39,613 nucleotides of DNA from DATGFK01 sp040007395 (GTDB lineage: Bacteria; Chloroflexota; Anaerolineae; Aggregatilineales; UBA2796). The notes below the pieces were generated by a model. That model was not told the origin of the DNA, did no database searches, and saw only the letters and a program-made list of their open reading frames with translations. Position 1 is the first letter of the stretch, and every line of letters begins with the position of its first letter. Positions 24,462 to 32,656 of the stretch are shown here, piece by piece. The position numbers and the translations under genes were made by a program. The stretch lies in assembly GCA_040007395.1 (NCBI GenBank), contig JBDTVG010000150.1:1-39613 (forward strand), written 5' to 3'.

Positions 24462-25502
24462 GTGGACAAAACAAACGTAACTATCGCTGATGTGGCGCAA
24501 CTTGCTCATGTCTCAAAAATGAGCGTGTCGCGGGTACTTAATGGTCAGGATGGTGTCTCCGAGAAAACACGCACACGTATTCTCGAAGCCGTCCAACAAC
24601 TGGGATACGTGCCCAATCTCAATTTTCGTTCGCGCCCTAGCTGGTCAAAGTTAATTGCTTTGCTTATTCCTGACATTACGACAACTTATATGGGCGAAAT
24701 TTTGCGCGGTGTATCGGGCGCTGCCGAGCGTCTTAATTATGGCCTGATGCTTTATACACAGGGGTCGATCAATCATACCGAGCGAACGAGTTACTACCTT
24801 TCGTTGTTAAGCAATGCGCTCGTTGATGGTGTTTTGATGGTTGTCCCGCTCGATTATGAAAACATTGTTAATGATTTGAAAACACACAATCTATCTTATG
24901 TCATTATCGACCACCACAGCGGCACGGAAAATGAACCGAGTGTTACAGCCACCAATCGCAAAGGGATACTTGATGCTATGCGGCATCTTTTTGCGCTCGG
25001 TCATCACCGTATTGGGTTTATTACAGGACGCATGGACATCGCCTGCTCACAGGATCGGTTGCAAGGTTATCAGGACGGGCTTGCCGAAGTCGGTCGGCCC
25101 TTTGATCCCGAACTGATCGGTGAAGGCGATTTTTCCCAGCTAGCGGGTTTTCAACAAGCCCAACGACTCCTTCAATTACGGCAACCACCTACGGCTATTG
25201 TCGCTTCAAACGACGTGATGGCACTGGGTGTGATGGATGCTGCGAAAGCCGCTGGTTTGACTATTGGTCAGGACATCTCGATTGTCGGATTTGATGATAT
25301 TGAGATGGCATCGCACACCTACCCGCCGTTGACAACCGTTCGTCAACCGATGGCGGCGATGGGCGAGACTGCCCTTGAATTGCTGGTGACGCTGCTCGAA
25401 GGACATACAGCCCTCACGATGCGGCGAGAATTACCTACTGAATTGATTATTCGAGAATCGACAGGCCGTGTTCGCCACGAGGCAAAAACTCGGTCTCAGT
25501 GA
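24462..25502 (+). CDS. LacI-family transcriptional regulator
   Basis: 346 residues from GTG 24462; an upstream ATG (24384) lies before the promoter and cannot be the start of the main transcript. The N-terminal helix-turn-helix and hinge are 'VTIADVAQLAHVSKMSVSRV' and 'EKTRTRILEAVQQLGYVPN'. The effector-binding domain is a periplasmic-binding-protein fold ('IALLIPDITTTYMGEILRGV', 'AIVASNDVMALGVMDAAKAA', 'ISIVGFDDIEMASHTYPPLT'). It probably binds a sugar released from or transported by the neighbouring ABC/GH3 products and represses its own gene through the 24427-24443 palindrome. It heads the transport locus with an 88-bp gap to the next gene. Confidence 0.93.
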   Translation: MDKTNVTIADVAQLAHVSKMSVSRVLNGQDGVSEKTRTRILEAVQQLGYVPNLNFRSRPSWSKLIALLIPDITTTYMGEILRGVSGAAERLNYGLMLYTQGSINHTERTSYYLSLLSNALVDGVLMVVPLDYENIVNDLKTHNLSYVIIDHHSGTENEPSVTATNRKGILDAMRHLFALGHHRIGFITGRMDIACSQDRLQGYQDGLAEVGRPFDPELIGEGDFSQLAGFQQAQRLLQLRQPPTAIVASNDVMALGVMDAAKAAGLTIGQDISIVGFDDIEMASHTYPPLTTVRQPMAAMGETALELLVTLLEGHTALTMRRELPTELIIRESTGRVRHEAKTRSQ

Positions 25503-25590
25503 GAGGACGAAAGGAGCACATACACAAAAGAATCTGCGTTTCACCTACGAAAATAGAAGTGCGTTTTATCAATTTAAGGAGTTCGGGACT

Positions 25591-26898
25591 ATGCGTAAAA
25601 GTTATCGTTTTATCACAGCCATCGTTATGTTTGCGATGGTCGCTGCCGGTGTCTTTTCAGGCAGAATTGCTTCTGCCCAAGACAAAGTAACTATTAAGTG
25701 GTGGCACGAAACCACTGATACCGTCAAGGCTGGCTACTGGCAAGGTATGGCGGATGCCTATACCAAGGCTCACCCCAATGTTACTTTTGAAATCCTAGGG
25801 CTAGAAAATGAAGCCTACAAAGCCAAATTGGCAACCGCCATGCAAGCTGGCGATCCCCCGGATATTTTCTGGAGCTGGGGTGGTGGTGTGCTGTGGAATT
25901 ATGCCAAGGCTGGCCTGACCCGCAATATCGCTCCTGAACTCAAAGGCGACTGGAAAGACTCCTTTGCAGCGAAGGCCGCACTTGAACTGTATGGTCAAAA
26001 TGGCGAATATTATGGTGTGCCCTTCGACTGGGGTGCAGTCGGTATGTTCTACAACAAAGCCTTGTTCAAGAAGGCAGGTCTCGATCCAGAAAAGACTCCA
26101 ACCACGTGGGCAGAGCTACTGACTACTGTAAAAGCGCTCAAGGCTGCCAAGATCACTCCCATCGTCATCGGCGAAAAAGACAAGTGGCCCGGTCACTTTT
26201 GGTACGGTTATCTAGCCACCCGTGAAGCTGGTGAGGCAGGTTTCCTCGCCGCATACACCCGTAAGGGTTCCTTCACCGATGCGCCCTTCGTCAAGGCCTT
26301 CGCAGATCTCAAAGAATTGGTTGACCTGAACGCCTTCCAAGAAGGCTTCCTCGCATCAGCTTACCCAGACGCGGAAAATATCATGGGCAATGGTGGAGCG
26401 GCGATGGAATTGATGGGTCAATGGTCGCCCGGTGCACAGAAAGACAACAGTTCTAACAAAGATGGTCTTGGTGCCGACCTCGGCTGGTTCCCCTTCCCCG
26501 CCATTGACGGTGGCAAGGGCAATCCCACCGATGTCTTCGGCGGTGGTGACGGCTTCGCTGTCGGCAAGAACGCACCCGATGCAGCCGTTGACTTCCTGAA
26601 ATTCGTAACCTCGAAAGAAAATCAGATTGCAGGTGGCGATGCTAAGTATGCAATCACGGTTCCTCCTACCGTCAAGGGTGCGGACGAAGCAATCGCCAAG
26701 GACCCAGTCCTAAGTGCTATTGTCAAGACTCGCGACGCGGCTCCATACTTCCAACTTTACTACGACCAGTTCCTGCCCCCGGCGTTGGCTGGAAGCATTC
26801 TCGATGCTGCTGAAGGAGTGTTTGCAGGGACGACTACTCCTGAACAAGCTGCACAGATGGTTGAAGACAGCGCCAAGATTGAACTTGCCAGTAAGTAA
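25591..26898 (+). CDS. Sugar ABC transporter substrate-binding protein
   Basis: 435 residues from ATG 25591 (AAGGAG at 25576-25581). A signal peptide 'FITAIVMFAMVAAGVFSGRI' ends at ASA before QDK. The mature part is a family 1 extracellular solute-binding protein: 'VTIKWWHETTDTVKAGYWQG', 'GDPPDIFWSWGGGVLWNYAK', 'YGVPFDWGAVGMFYNKALFK' and 'GGGDGFAVGKNAPDAAVDFL'. There is no lipobox cysteine, so it would be secreted or periplasm-like in location. It should capture oligosaccharides, probably beta-glycosides judging from the GH3 enzyme downstream. It is followed by a strong hairpin, then the permease genes. Confidence 0.95.
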   Translation: MRKSYRFITAIVMFAMVAAGVFSGRIASAQDKVTIKWWHETTDTVKAGYWQGMADAYTKAHPNVTFEILGLENEAYKAKLATAMQAGDPPDIFWSWGGGVLWNYAKAGLTRNIAPELKGDWKDSFAAKAALELYGQNGEYYGVPFDWGAVGMFYNKALFKKAGLDPEKTPTTWAELLTTVKALKAAKITPIVIGEKDKWPGHFWYGYLATREAGEAGFLAAYTRKGSFTDAPFVKAFADLKELVDLNAFQEGFLASAYPDAENIMGNGGAAMELMGQWSPGAQKDNSSNKDGLGADLGWFPFPAIDGGKGNPTDVFGGGDGFAVGKNAPDAAVDFLKFVTSKENQIAGGDAKYAITVPPTVKGADEAIAKDPVLSAIVKTRDAAPYFQLYYDQFLPPALAGSILDAAEGVFAGTTTPEQAAQMVEDSAKIELASK

Positions 26899-26912
26899 TC
26901 TAACGTAATTAG

Positions 26913-26948
26913 TTGGGCAGTTGGAACATAATTGTTCCAACTGCCCAA
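26913..26948 (+). other. 16-bp hairpin between binding-protein and permease genes
   Basis: TTGGGCAGTTGGAACA (26913-26928) pairs perfectly with 26933-26948 around TAAT. It lies 14 bases after the binding-protein stop. No U-run follows on the plus strand, so it suits an mRNA stabiliser or processing site that raises the binding protein over the permeases more than a full terminator. Confidence 0.7.
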
Positions 26949-27049
26949 AATGATATGTAGTATCTTCATAGATCTACAACAAAATATTTTTGCAATTTCT
27001 GCAAGAGAAACCAAAATCTGTTTCGACGGCTTATTAAAGAGAATATTCT

Positions 27050-28006
27050 ATGTCCGCAATTCGGGTACGGGTACTTCCAAGGAAACGAGAAAAATCAGGA
27101 AACGAGAGGCAGCGTCCGGGAGCGAACAACACACTGCTAATCACAGCATTTTTGCTTCCCGGCATGTTGGTTTTCGTACTTTTTCTTTTGTGGCCCATCA
27201 CCCAATCTCTACCCTTGAGTTTGTACAAGTGGAACGGCTTGGGACCGTTAACCGAATTCATCGGCGGCGACAATTATACTAGGTTATTCAACGACTCGAT
27301 TTTTCAAGAATCAGTTAAACACAGTTTTCTCATCATGTCGCTATCCCTGATAATCCAACTTCCACTAGCGCTCGGATTAGCACTAATCTTGGGACGTGGC
27401 GACCTATGGGGACGTAGAATATTTCGAGCCGTGTTATTCGTCCCCTACATATTTTCTGAAATTATCGCTGCACTTATCTGGTTATATGTGTGGAAACCCG
27501 TTAACGGCTTGGCGAATGTGGCGCTGGGGAGCCTGATACCGGACTTTACCCCCATCTCGTGGTTAGCGGATCGGCAAATTGTTCTATTCGGCATCTTTGC
27601 CGTGATTACTTGGAAATACGTTGGCTTCCACATGATCTTGTATATGGCAGGACTGCAAAATATTCCCAAAGACTTGGAAGAAGCTGCCCGCGTCGATGGC
27701 GCTACTGAGCGGCATGTACTGCAATATATCACTCTACCGCTACTCGGCAGCACCATTCGGTTGACTGTGTTTTTGTCGGTGTTGGGATCGTTTCAACAGT
27801 TCGTGATTATTCAGGTAATGACTCTAGGTGGTCCTGCCAATGCCAGCCAAGTGATCGCCACCTATCTTTATAAGGTTGGCATCCAGCAATTCCAGTTGGG
27901 CTTCGGCAGCGCAATTGCAGTGATCCTCTTTGCCATCACGCTTGTCTTTTCCATCGGGTATCAACGCATTGTCCTTCGGCGAGACTATTCTCCCGAAGCT
28001 ATCTAA
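27050..28006 (+). CDS. Sugar ABC transporter permease (MalF type)
   Basis: 318 residues with six predicted helices. The N-terminus is basic and cytoplasmic ('VRVLPRKREKSGNERQRPG'), followed by 'LLITAFLLPGMLVFVLFLLW'. The binding-protein-dependent transport motif (EAA loop) reads 'LEEAARVDGATERHVLQYIT', the surface that contacts the ATPase. Together with the next gene it forms the membrane pore of a CUT1-type sugar importer. A short AAAGAGA-like ribosome site precedes ATG 27050. No ATP-binding gene follows; a shared MsmK/UgpC-like ATPase elsewhere is probable. Confidence 0.94.
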   Translation: MSAIRVRVLPRKREKSGNERQRPGANNTLLITAFLLPGMLVFVLFLLWPITQSLPLSLYKWNGLGPLTEFIGGDNYTRLFNDSIFQESVKHSFLIMSLSLIIQLPLALGLALILGRGDLWGRRIFRAVLFVPYIFSEIIAALIWLYVWKPVNGLANVALGSLIPDFTPISWLADRQIVLFGIFAVITWKYVGFHMILYMAGLQNIPKDLEEAARVDGATERHVLQYITLPLLGSTIRLTVFLSVLGSFQQFVIIQVMTLGGPANASQVIATYLYKVGIQQFQLGFGSAIAVILFAITLVFSIGYQRIVLRRDYSPEAI

Positions 28007-28021
28007 AAGGCGGGTAAAAAG

Positions 28022-28861
28022 ATGACATTACGATTGGGATCTACGTTTAACACCGCTTTGAAATATCTCATTCTAATTGTGGTTAGTTTGATAGTGATGA
28101 GTCCAGTCCTAACGGCTGTACTCGGCAGTATCAGAACCAATGGGGAATTCCTCACGACACCGTTTGGCCTGCCGACACAGGGTATCCAATGGGCGAACTA
28201 TTTGGACATTCTGCTCGATCCTATATTCTGGAATTTGATGAAAAATAGCTTGTTCATCACAGTGGCTGTTACCGTGCTAAACATTATCCTGTCCAGCTTG
28301 CTAGCCTTTGTGTTTACCCGTGTCCAGTTTCGTGGACGTGGATTTTTGTTCAATGTCCTGTCGCTGGGACTGCTGTTCCCCATCGTCATTGCCATCTTAC
28401 CAATCTTTCTCCAGATCCGTTCGCTGAAACTGATCAATAGCCTGTGGGGTGTGATCTTTCCGTTAGTCGCCTTTGGGTTGCCGGGGAGTGTGGTAATTTT
28501 ACGCGGATTCTTTATTCATGTCCCCAATGAGTTGGAAGATGCATCCTATATAGACGGCTGTACAACATGGGGTTTCTTCATTCATATCTTACTTCCACTG
28601 GCACGTCCAGCGTTGACGGCGGTAGCGGTACTCCAAATCATCGCCGCGTGGAATGACTACTTCGTCGCTTATTTGGTTTTGAATGATCCGAAATTGTGGC
28701 CTCTAACGCTTGGCATCCAACAGTTCCAAGGTAAGTACTCTACCGACTTTGCCCGAATCATGGCGTATGTGACGCTCTTGGTTATTCCCGCAATTCTCTT
28801 TTACCTGTTTGCCGAAAAATATATTGTCACTGGGTTAACCGGCGGCGAACTCAAAGGATAA
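28022..28861 (+). CDS. Sugar ABC transporter permease (MalG type)
   Basis: 279 residues with six helices, starting 15 bp after the first permease (AAGGCGGG upstream). The N-terminal helix 'ALKYLILIVVSLIVMSPVLT' and the EAA loop 'NELEDASYIDGCTTWGFFIH' followed by 'ILLPLARPALTAVAVLQIIA' are typical of the MalG/CUT1 family. The C-terminus 'YIVTGLTGGELKG' is the usual end of this subfamily. It pairs with the MalF-type protein. The gene stops at 28861, a few bases before the structured element that separates it from GH3. Confidence 0.95.
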   Translation: MTLRLGSTFNTALKYLILIVVSLIVMSPVLTAVLGSIRTNGEFLTTPFGLPTQGIQWANYLDILLDPIFWNLMKNSLFITVAVTVLNIILSSLLAFVFTRVQFRGRGFLFNVLSLGLLFPIVIAILPIFLQIRSLKLINSLWGVIFPLVAFGLPGSVVILRGFFIHVPNELEDASYIDGCTTWGFFIHILLPLARPALTAVAVLQIIAAWNDYFVAYLVLNDPKLWPLTLGIQQFQGKYSTDFARIMAYVTLLVIPAILFYLFAEKYIVTGLTGGELKG

Positions 28862-28872
28862 TCTGTAGTCAG

Positions 28873-29258
28873 CCACCCCATCACTAAAGCGAGGGGCTTG
28901 TGAAGACAAGTCCGGCGCTGACCAGACTCAGCCAGAGGAGGAATCCTATCGGGCTACGTTAGCGGCAAGTGTTCAAGACCTACCTTCGGGTGCTGCTCCA
29001 GCCTGAAGCGCTAGAACCTACTCGTTAAACAGGCATACGGGGTTGAAGCCAGTGCGAGTTCGGGAAAGTACTGACCGCTAACTTTGTCGAGGAGACCATG
29101 ACCCGCGCAAGCGGAGACGGTGGAGGTAACTTCACCACAGGTTTGGGGGTGCCTGACCCGCAACGGTAAAGACCCCTCCTTTGTCCGTCCAGCCAATGGA
29201 AAGGAGTAGGCGCATTCCTCCCCAAATCTAAAGATCGGGGTTTCCTGCGCTAAATTTG
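28873..29258 (+). mobile_element. Non-autonomous IS200/IS605-like element, approximate ends
   Basis: About 390 bases without a gene, bounded by two look-alike hairpin segments. 28876-28896 and 29220-29240 are both 21 bases long, begin CCCCA, share CTAAAG in the middle and end GGGG. The right one is enclosed by a GCGCA/TGCGC stem (29210-29214 and 29246-29250), the shape of IS200/IS605 right ends. No inverted terminal repeats or target duplication are seen, as expected for this single-strand transposition class. The right flank is ATGA, the start codon of GH3. No TnpA, TnpB or IscB gene is present, so it must be moved in trans or be a relic. Confidence 0.6.
28894..29250 (+). ncRNA. Structured RNA candidate, omega/HEARO-like orphan
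   Basis: Dense local pairing typical of a folded RNA. An 8-bp stem (28894-28901 with 28906-28913, one G-U) is closed by GAAG. A 5-bp GCTGA/TCAGC stem follows at 28917-28932. A C(UUCG)G tetraloop hairpin lies at 28982-28991, and the terminal nested hairpin at 29210-29250. Both strands are rich in stops or lack ribosome sites. Placement inside an IS200/IS605-like element and just before ATGA recalls HEARO RNAs, the omega RNAs that guide IscB-type nucleases. Identity is inferred from layout, not from an alignment; a TnpB-type omega RNA is the main alternative. Confidence 0.5.
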
Positions 29259-31604
29259 ATGACAGCCCATATAGACATGGATGCAACCCAGTCTGTTGCA
29301 GCGCGTGTATCCGCCTTGATGGCGAAAATGACCCTTGATGAAAAAATTGCTCAGTTGGGAAGTTGCTGGGGTTATGAAGTTCTGGACGGAACAACATTTG
29401 CTCCTGCGAAAGCTCAAAAGCTGTTTCAAAATGGCATCGGTCAGATCACGCGCCTAGGGGGATCGAGTAATGTAACCCCGGCTGAGAGCGCCGCAGTGGC
29501 AAACGCCATTCAGAAATTCCTGATTGAGAATACTCGGTTAGGCATCCCAGCCGTGATCCACGAAGAATGTTGCAGCGGCTACATGGCACGTGGCGCAACG
29601 GTTTTTCCACAGGCCATTGGTGTCGCTAGTACATGGGAATCGGAACTTGTCGAGATGATGGCAGGTGTGATTCGTACTCAAATGCGGTCAGTGGGGTCAC
29701 ATCATGCCCTCGCTCCTGTGCTGGATGTGGCACGTGATGCACGATGGGGGCGTGTTGAGGAAACCTTCGGGGAAGATCCCTATTTGATCGCAAGTCTCGG
29801 TGTGGCCTATATCAATGGGATTCAGACGGATAACTTGGAACGAGGCATTGTAGCGACGGGAAAGCATTTTGTCGGCTATGGCATGTCCGAAGGCGGCATG
29901 AACTGGGCACCCCCACATCTTAGCTGGCGTGAACTGCGCGAAGTGTATTTATTCCCCTTTGAGGCAGCAGTCCACGAATCGAAACTTGCCTCGATGATGA
30001 ATGCTTATCATGAGCTTGACGGTGTTCCCTGCGGCAGTTCAAAAGAACTGCTCACCGAGATTCTCCGTGAAGAATGGGGTTTTGACGGTACAGTGGTTTC
30101 AGATTACTTCGCGATCAAGATGCTGATGGAATACCATCATGTAGCCCGCAGCGAAGCTGAAGCAGCGGATCTTGCACTTGACGCTGGGATAGATGTTGAA
30201 CTGCCGTTTACCGACTGCTATGGTAATCCTTTACGCGAAGCAGTTTTGCAGGGCAAAATATCGGAAACTCAGATCGATGTGTCTGTTCGTCGTGTGCTGT
30301 CGCAAAAGTTCGCCCTTGGCCTCTTTGAAAATCCTTATGTTCCGGTTGGCGAAGTCGCGTTCGATACGGCTGAACAGCGGCAACTGGCACGACAGATCGC
30401 GCAAAAGTCTATTGTGCTCTTGAAGAATGAAGGAAACCTGCTGCCACTGAAAAAGGATGTAGGTTCAATCGCCGTTATTGGCCCAAATGCCGACAGTGTG
30501 CGTAATTTATTCGGTGATTATTCTTACCCTGCACATATGGAGACATTGCGCGAACTCAATCAGAACAATGTGTTCAATATGCCGTTGCCAGATAATATTC
30601 AAGCTGTCGGAGATTTTATTAATGCCATCAGTGTCTTAGAGGCTATTCGCGCAAAAGTCGGCGCTAACACCAAGATCACTTATGCAAAAGGCTGCGAAGT
30701 GATGGACCCTTCAACTGAGGGTTTTGCGGAAGCCGTTGAGGTCGCTCGCCAAGCGCAACTTGCCATCATCGTGGTAGGCGACAAAGCTGGACTGACCGAT
30801 GATTGCTCCAGTGGCGAAGCGCGTGATCGCGCCGCTCTAAGCTTGCCGGGGGTGCAAAGCCAGCTTGTTAAGGCGATCTATGACACTGGAACGCCCATTG
30901 TGCTAGTGTTGGTCAATGGTAGGCCAGTCAGTCTAGATTGGATGGCTGAGTCGGTGCCTGCCATCGTTGAAGCTTGGTTTCCCGCAGAAGAAGGCGCAAA
31001 TGCCGTCGCTGATGTTTTGTTTGGCGATTTCAACCCCGGTGGCAAGCTGCCCATTACAGTGCCACGCTCAGTTGGTCAGGTTCCAATCTTTTACGGACAC
31101 CGTCCATCTGGGGGACAATCGTACTGGAAGATAGATTATGTCGAAACGAGTGCTAAACCTCTCTATCCCTTCGGCTATGGCCTGAGCTATACCCAATTCG
31201 GGTTCGGCAATATGCATCTTGAGCCGCCTTCAGCCCGTGCTGGTGAGGAAGTCACTATTCAGATTGATGTTTCCAACTTAGGTGAACGTGCAGGGGACGA
31301 AGTTGTTCAACTTTACATACGGCAAAATGTCTCATATATAACCCGTCCGGTCAAAGAACTTAAAGCGTTTAAGCGCGTGACCATTGAACCGGGTCAAACG
31401 CGAACGGTTTCTTTCCGTTTAGCGGTGAATCAACTAGGGTTTTATGATCGAGATCTGAACTTTGTGGTTGAACCGGGAAACGTTGAGGTCATGATTGGGC
31501 GTTCATCAGAGGACATTCTCTGTGTAGAGACATTTGAAATTATAGGCGAAAAGCAAGACATTCACGCAAACAAAGTCTTTTTCAGTAAGGCCAGTGTGGT
31601 CTAG
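29259..31604 (+). CDS. Glycoside hydrolase family 3 (beta-glucosidase/xylosidase type)
   Basis: 781 residues from ATG 29259 (TTG 29256 and ATG 29277 also possible; none has a clear ribosome site). The GH3 N-terminal barrel shows 'DEKIAQLGSCWGYEVL', 'VLDVARDARWGRVEETFGED', 'GIVATGKHFVGYGMSEGG' and the nucleophile aspartate near residue 282 in 'GFDGTVVSDYFAIKM'. The GH3-C sandwich ('KSIVLLKNEGNLLPLKKDVG', 'AIIVVGDKAGLTDDCSSGEA') and a C-terminal FnIII-like domain ('YIRQNVSYITRPVKELKAFK') follow. There is no signal peptide, so it acts in the cytoplasm on imported glycosides. The start codon abuts the IS200/IS605-like element, which has replaced its native upstream sequence. Confidence 0.94.
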   Translation: MTAHIDMDATQSVAARVSALMAKMTLDEKIAQLGSCWGYEVLDGTTFAPAKAQKLFQNGIGQITRLGGSSNVTPAESAAVANAIQKFLIENTRLGIPAVIHEECCSGYMARGATVFPQAIGVASTWESELVEMMAGVIRTQMRSVGSHHALAPVLDVARDARWGRVEETFGEDPYLIASLGVAYINGIQTDNLERGIVATGKHFVGYGMSEGGMNWAPPHLSWRELREVYLFPFEAAVHESKLASMMNAYHELDGVPCGSSKELLTEILREEWGFDGTVVSDYFAIKMLMEYHHVARSEAEAADLALDAGIDVELPFTDCYGNPLREAVLQGKISETQIDVSVRRVLSQKFALGLFENPYVPVGEVAFDTAEQRQLARQIAQKSIVLLKNEGNLLPLKKDVGSIAVIGPNADSVRNLFGDYSYPAHMETLRELNQNNVFNMPLPDNIQAVGDFINAISVLEAIRAKVGANTKITYAKGCEVMDPSTEGFAEAVEVARQAQLAIIVVGDKAGLTDDCSSGEARDRAALSLPGVQSQLVKAIYDTGTPIVLVLVNGRPVSLDWMAESVPAIVEAWFPAEEGANAVADVLFGDFNPGGKLPITVPRSVGQVPIFYGHRPSGGQSYWKIDYVETSAKPLYPFGYGLSYTQFGFGNMHLEPPSARAGEEVTIQIDVSNLGERAGDEVVQLYIRQNVSYITRPVKELKAFKRVTIEPGQTRTVSFRLAVNQLGFYDRDLNFVVEPGNVEVMIGRSSEDILCVETFEIIGEKQDIHANKVFFSKASVV

Positions 31605-31670
31605 TCACTCGCGCACGGTAAATACGCTGCGGTGGCTTGGCTCCTGTCTGTTTTAAACCTTATCTATCCA

Positions 31671-31698
31671 TTGGCAGTTGTTGAATTTCGACTGCCAA
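31671..31698 (+). terminator. Hairpin after GH3, possible terminator
   Basis: TTGGCAGT (31671-31678) and ACTGCCAA (31691-31698) pair, extendable by a G-U and a G-C pair. It lies about 65 bases after the GH3 stop. No U-run follows, so termination is uncertain. Confidence 0.4.
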
Positions 31699-31730
31699 CG
31701 GATACATAAATATCGATGTATTTACCCCGA

Positions 31731-31758
31731 AACAAAAGCCCCCGTCAGTAGCGGGGGC
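31731..31758 (-). terminator. Intrinsic terminator of the cold-shock gene
   Basis: On the minus strand GCCCCCG pairs with CGGGGGC around a 7-base loop (31738-31758), followed by TTTTGTT. It lies about 60 bases after the stop of the cold-shock gene. Confidence 0.75.
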
Positions 31759-31819
31759 AGGTTGGTCATATTCAGTTCTACTACGTTGAAGATGAAGCGT
31801 TACAGCGATTCAACGCGAT

Positions 31820-32059
31820 CTAGCTGTCGGCTTTTTCTGGCGTTCCAATCGCATGGACATTCACAGCCTGAGGGCCTTTGCCGGTTTCCTCAACACTGAA
31901 CTCTACGCGCTGGCCTTCTTCGAGATTACGGTAGCCTTCGCCAATGATGGCTGAATAATGGACGAAAACATCCTTCTCGCCATTTTCAGGCTCAATAAAA
32001 CCATAGCCCTTGACTCGGCTAAACCATTTGACAGTACCATTCGTGCGATTTTCGGACAT
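31820..32059 (-). CDS. Cold-shock protein (CspA family)
   Basis: 79 residues from ATG 32059, with TAAGGAGG eleven bases upstream (32071-32078 on the plus strand). The frame is open for 41 more codons, but these are leader sequence. The OB fold is clear: 'NGTVKWFSRVKGYGFIEPEN' holds RNP1 (KGYGFI) and 'KDVFVHYSAIIGEGYRNLEE' holds RNP2 (VFVHY). It binds single-stranded RNA or DNA and melts mRNA structure. The tail 'GTPEKADS' is slightly longer than in E. coli CspA. It is a single-gene unit with its own promoter and terminator. Confidence 0.96.
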   Translation of the reverse strand: MSENRTNGTVKWFSRVKGYGFIEPENGEKDVFVHYSAIIGEGYRNLEEGQRVEFSVEETGKGPQAVNVHAIGTPEKADS

Positions 32060-32177
32060 TGGGTGAAATTCCTCCTTACACCCTAGATCGGTAACATAAG
32101 TCTGGTATGGGGCAAAAAAAACCTCATAGGCTTGAGTATATTTACCAGACCACATTCTACCCCTAACAGTGAACTGA

Positions 32178-32206
32178 ATCATCAGTTAGCCTATGATATT
32201 GGTCAA
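32178..32206 (-). promoter_or_regulatory. Candidate promoter of the cold-shock gene
   Basis: Minus strand TTGACC (32206-32201), 17-bp spacer, GATGAT (32183-32178). Nine of twelve consensus bases match. It would give a leader of about 110 bases, the long kind usual for cold-shock mRNAs. Confidence 0.5.
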
Positions 32207-32409
32207 CAATTTATCATGAATCGCCCTGATTGTCAAATAAAAATTAAGGCTCTATACAATATTAACACTTTTATTTCAAATCTGAAATACGCATAATCAG
32301 TCCAAATTCAAATTGCGTACAAAAATAAATTCACAAATTTTTTAGAAAGGGTTTGTGCAGTAAACACCTGCTCATTCGTGGAGATGCGTTAAGACCAGTC
32401 CTGCCCTTC
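32207..32409. other. AT-rich gap without recognisable genes
   Basis: About 200 bases, strongly AT-rich, between the cold-shock promoter and the FHA relic. I see no open frame, hairpin terminator or repeat worth naming. Confidence 0.5.
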
Positions 32410-32656
32410 TTAACTTTTATCATCGTTGCGTTCTTCGACGTTATGGGAATCGGAGGTGGGAGAGGACTCATTATTTGTTAAGGAAGTGCTATCAGATGGG
32501 CTTTTAGGGGCCATTGGCTTGTAGCCAAATGCCTGAGTCGCCTTGTCAGCATTGAGTGGCGCAGTCGGTTTTTTACGCGGCTCGAACTCGACCACGATAG
32601 ACAAAGTGCCAAGAGTCAATTCGTCGCCGTGGTGCAGCGGGTGAGTCTGATTATTT
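32410..32656 (-). pseudogene. FHA-domain protein, 5'-truncated by IS701 remnant
   Basis: The frame ends 'LFNSGCRNNQTHPLHHGDEL' then 'TLGTLSIVVEFEPRKK', the C-terminal half of an FHA domain (SRNGT-like loop decayed to CRNNQT, then GDELTLG), plus a polar tail rich in Ser/Asp ('SSPTSDSHNVEERNDDKS'). The first half of the domain is missing. Bases before this point belong to the transposase remnant, whose stop codon is at 32657-32659. An ATG in frame at 32709 lies within the transposase remnant and would encode only a broken domain. The gene is most likely dead. It may once have been related to the FHA proteins at 22181-24138. Confidence 0.65.

Noticed and set aside
29011..29397. Minus-strand open frame of 128 residues across the structured element
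   Set aside because: It runs into the GH3 gene on the other strand, has no ribosome site, and the region shows RNA-like pairing instead.
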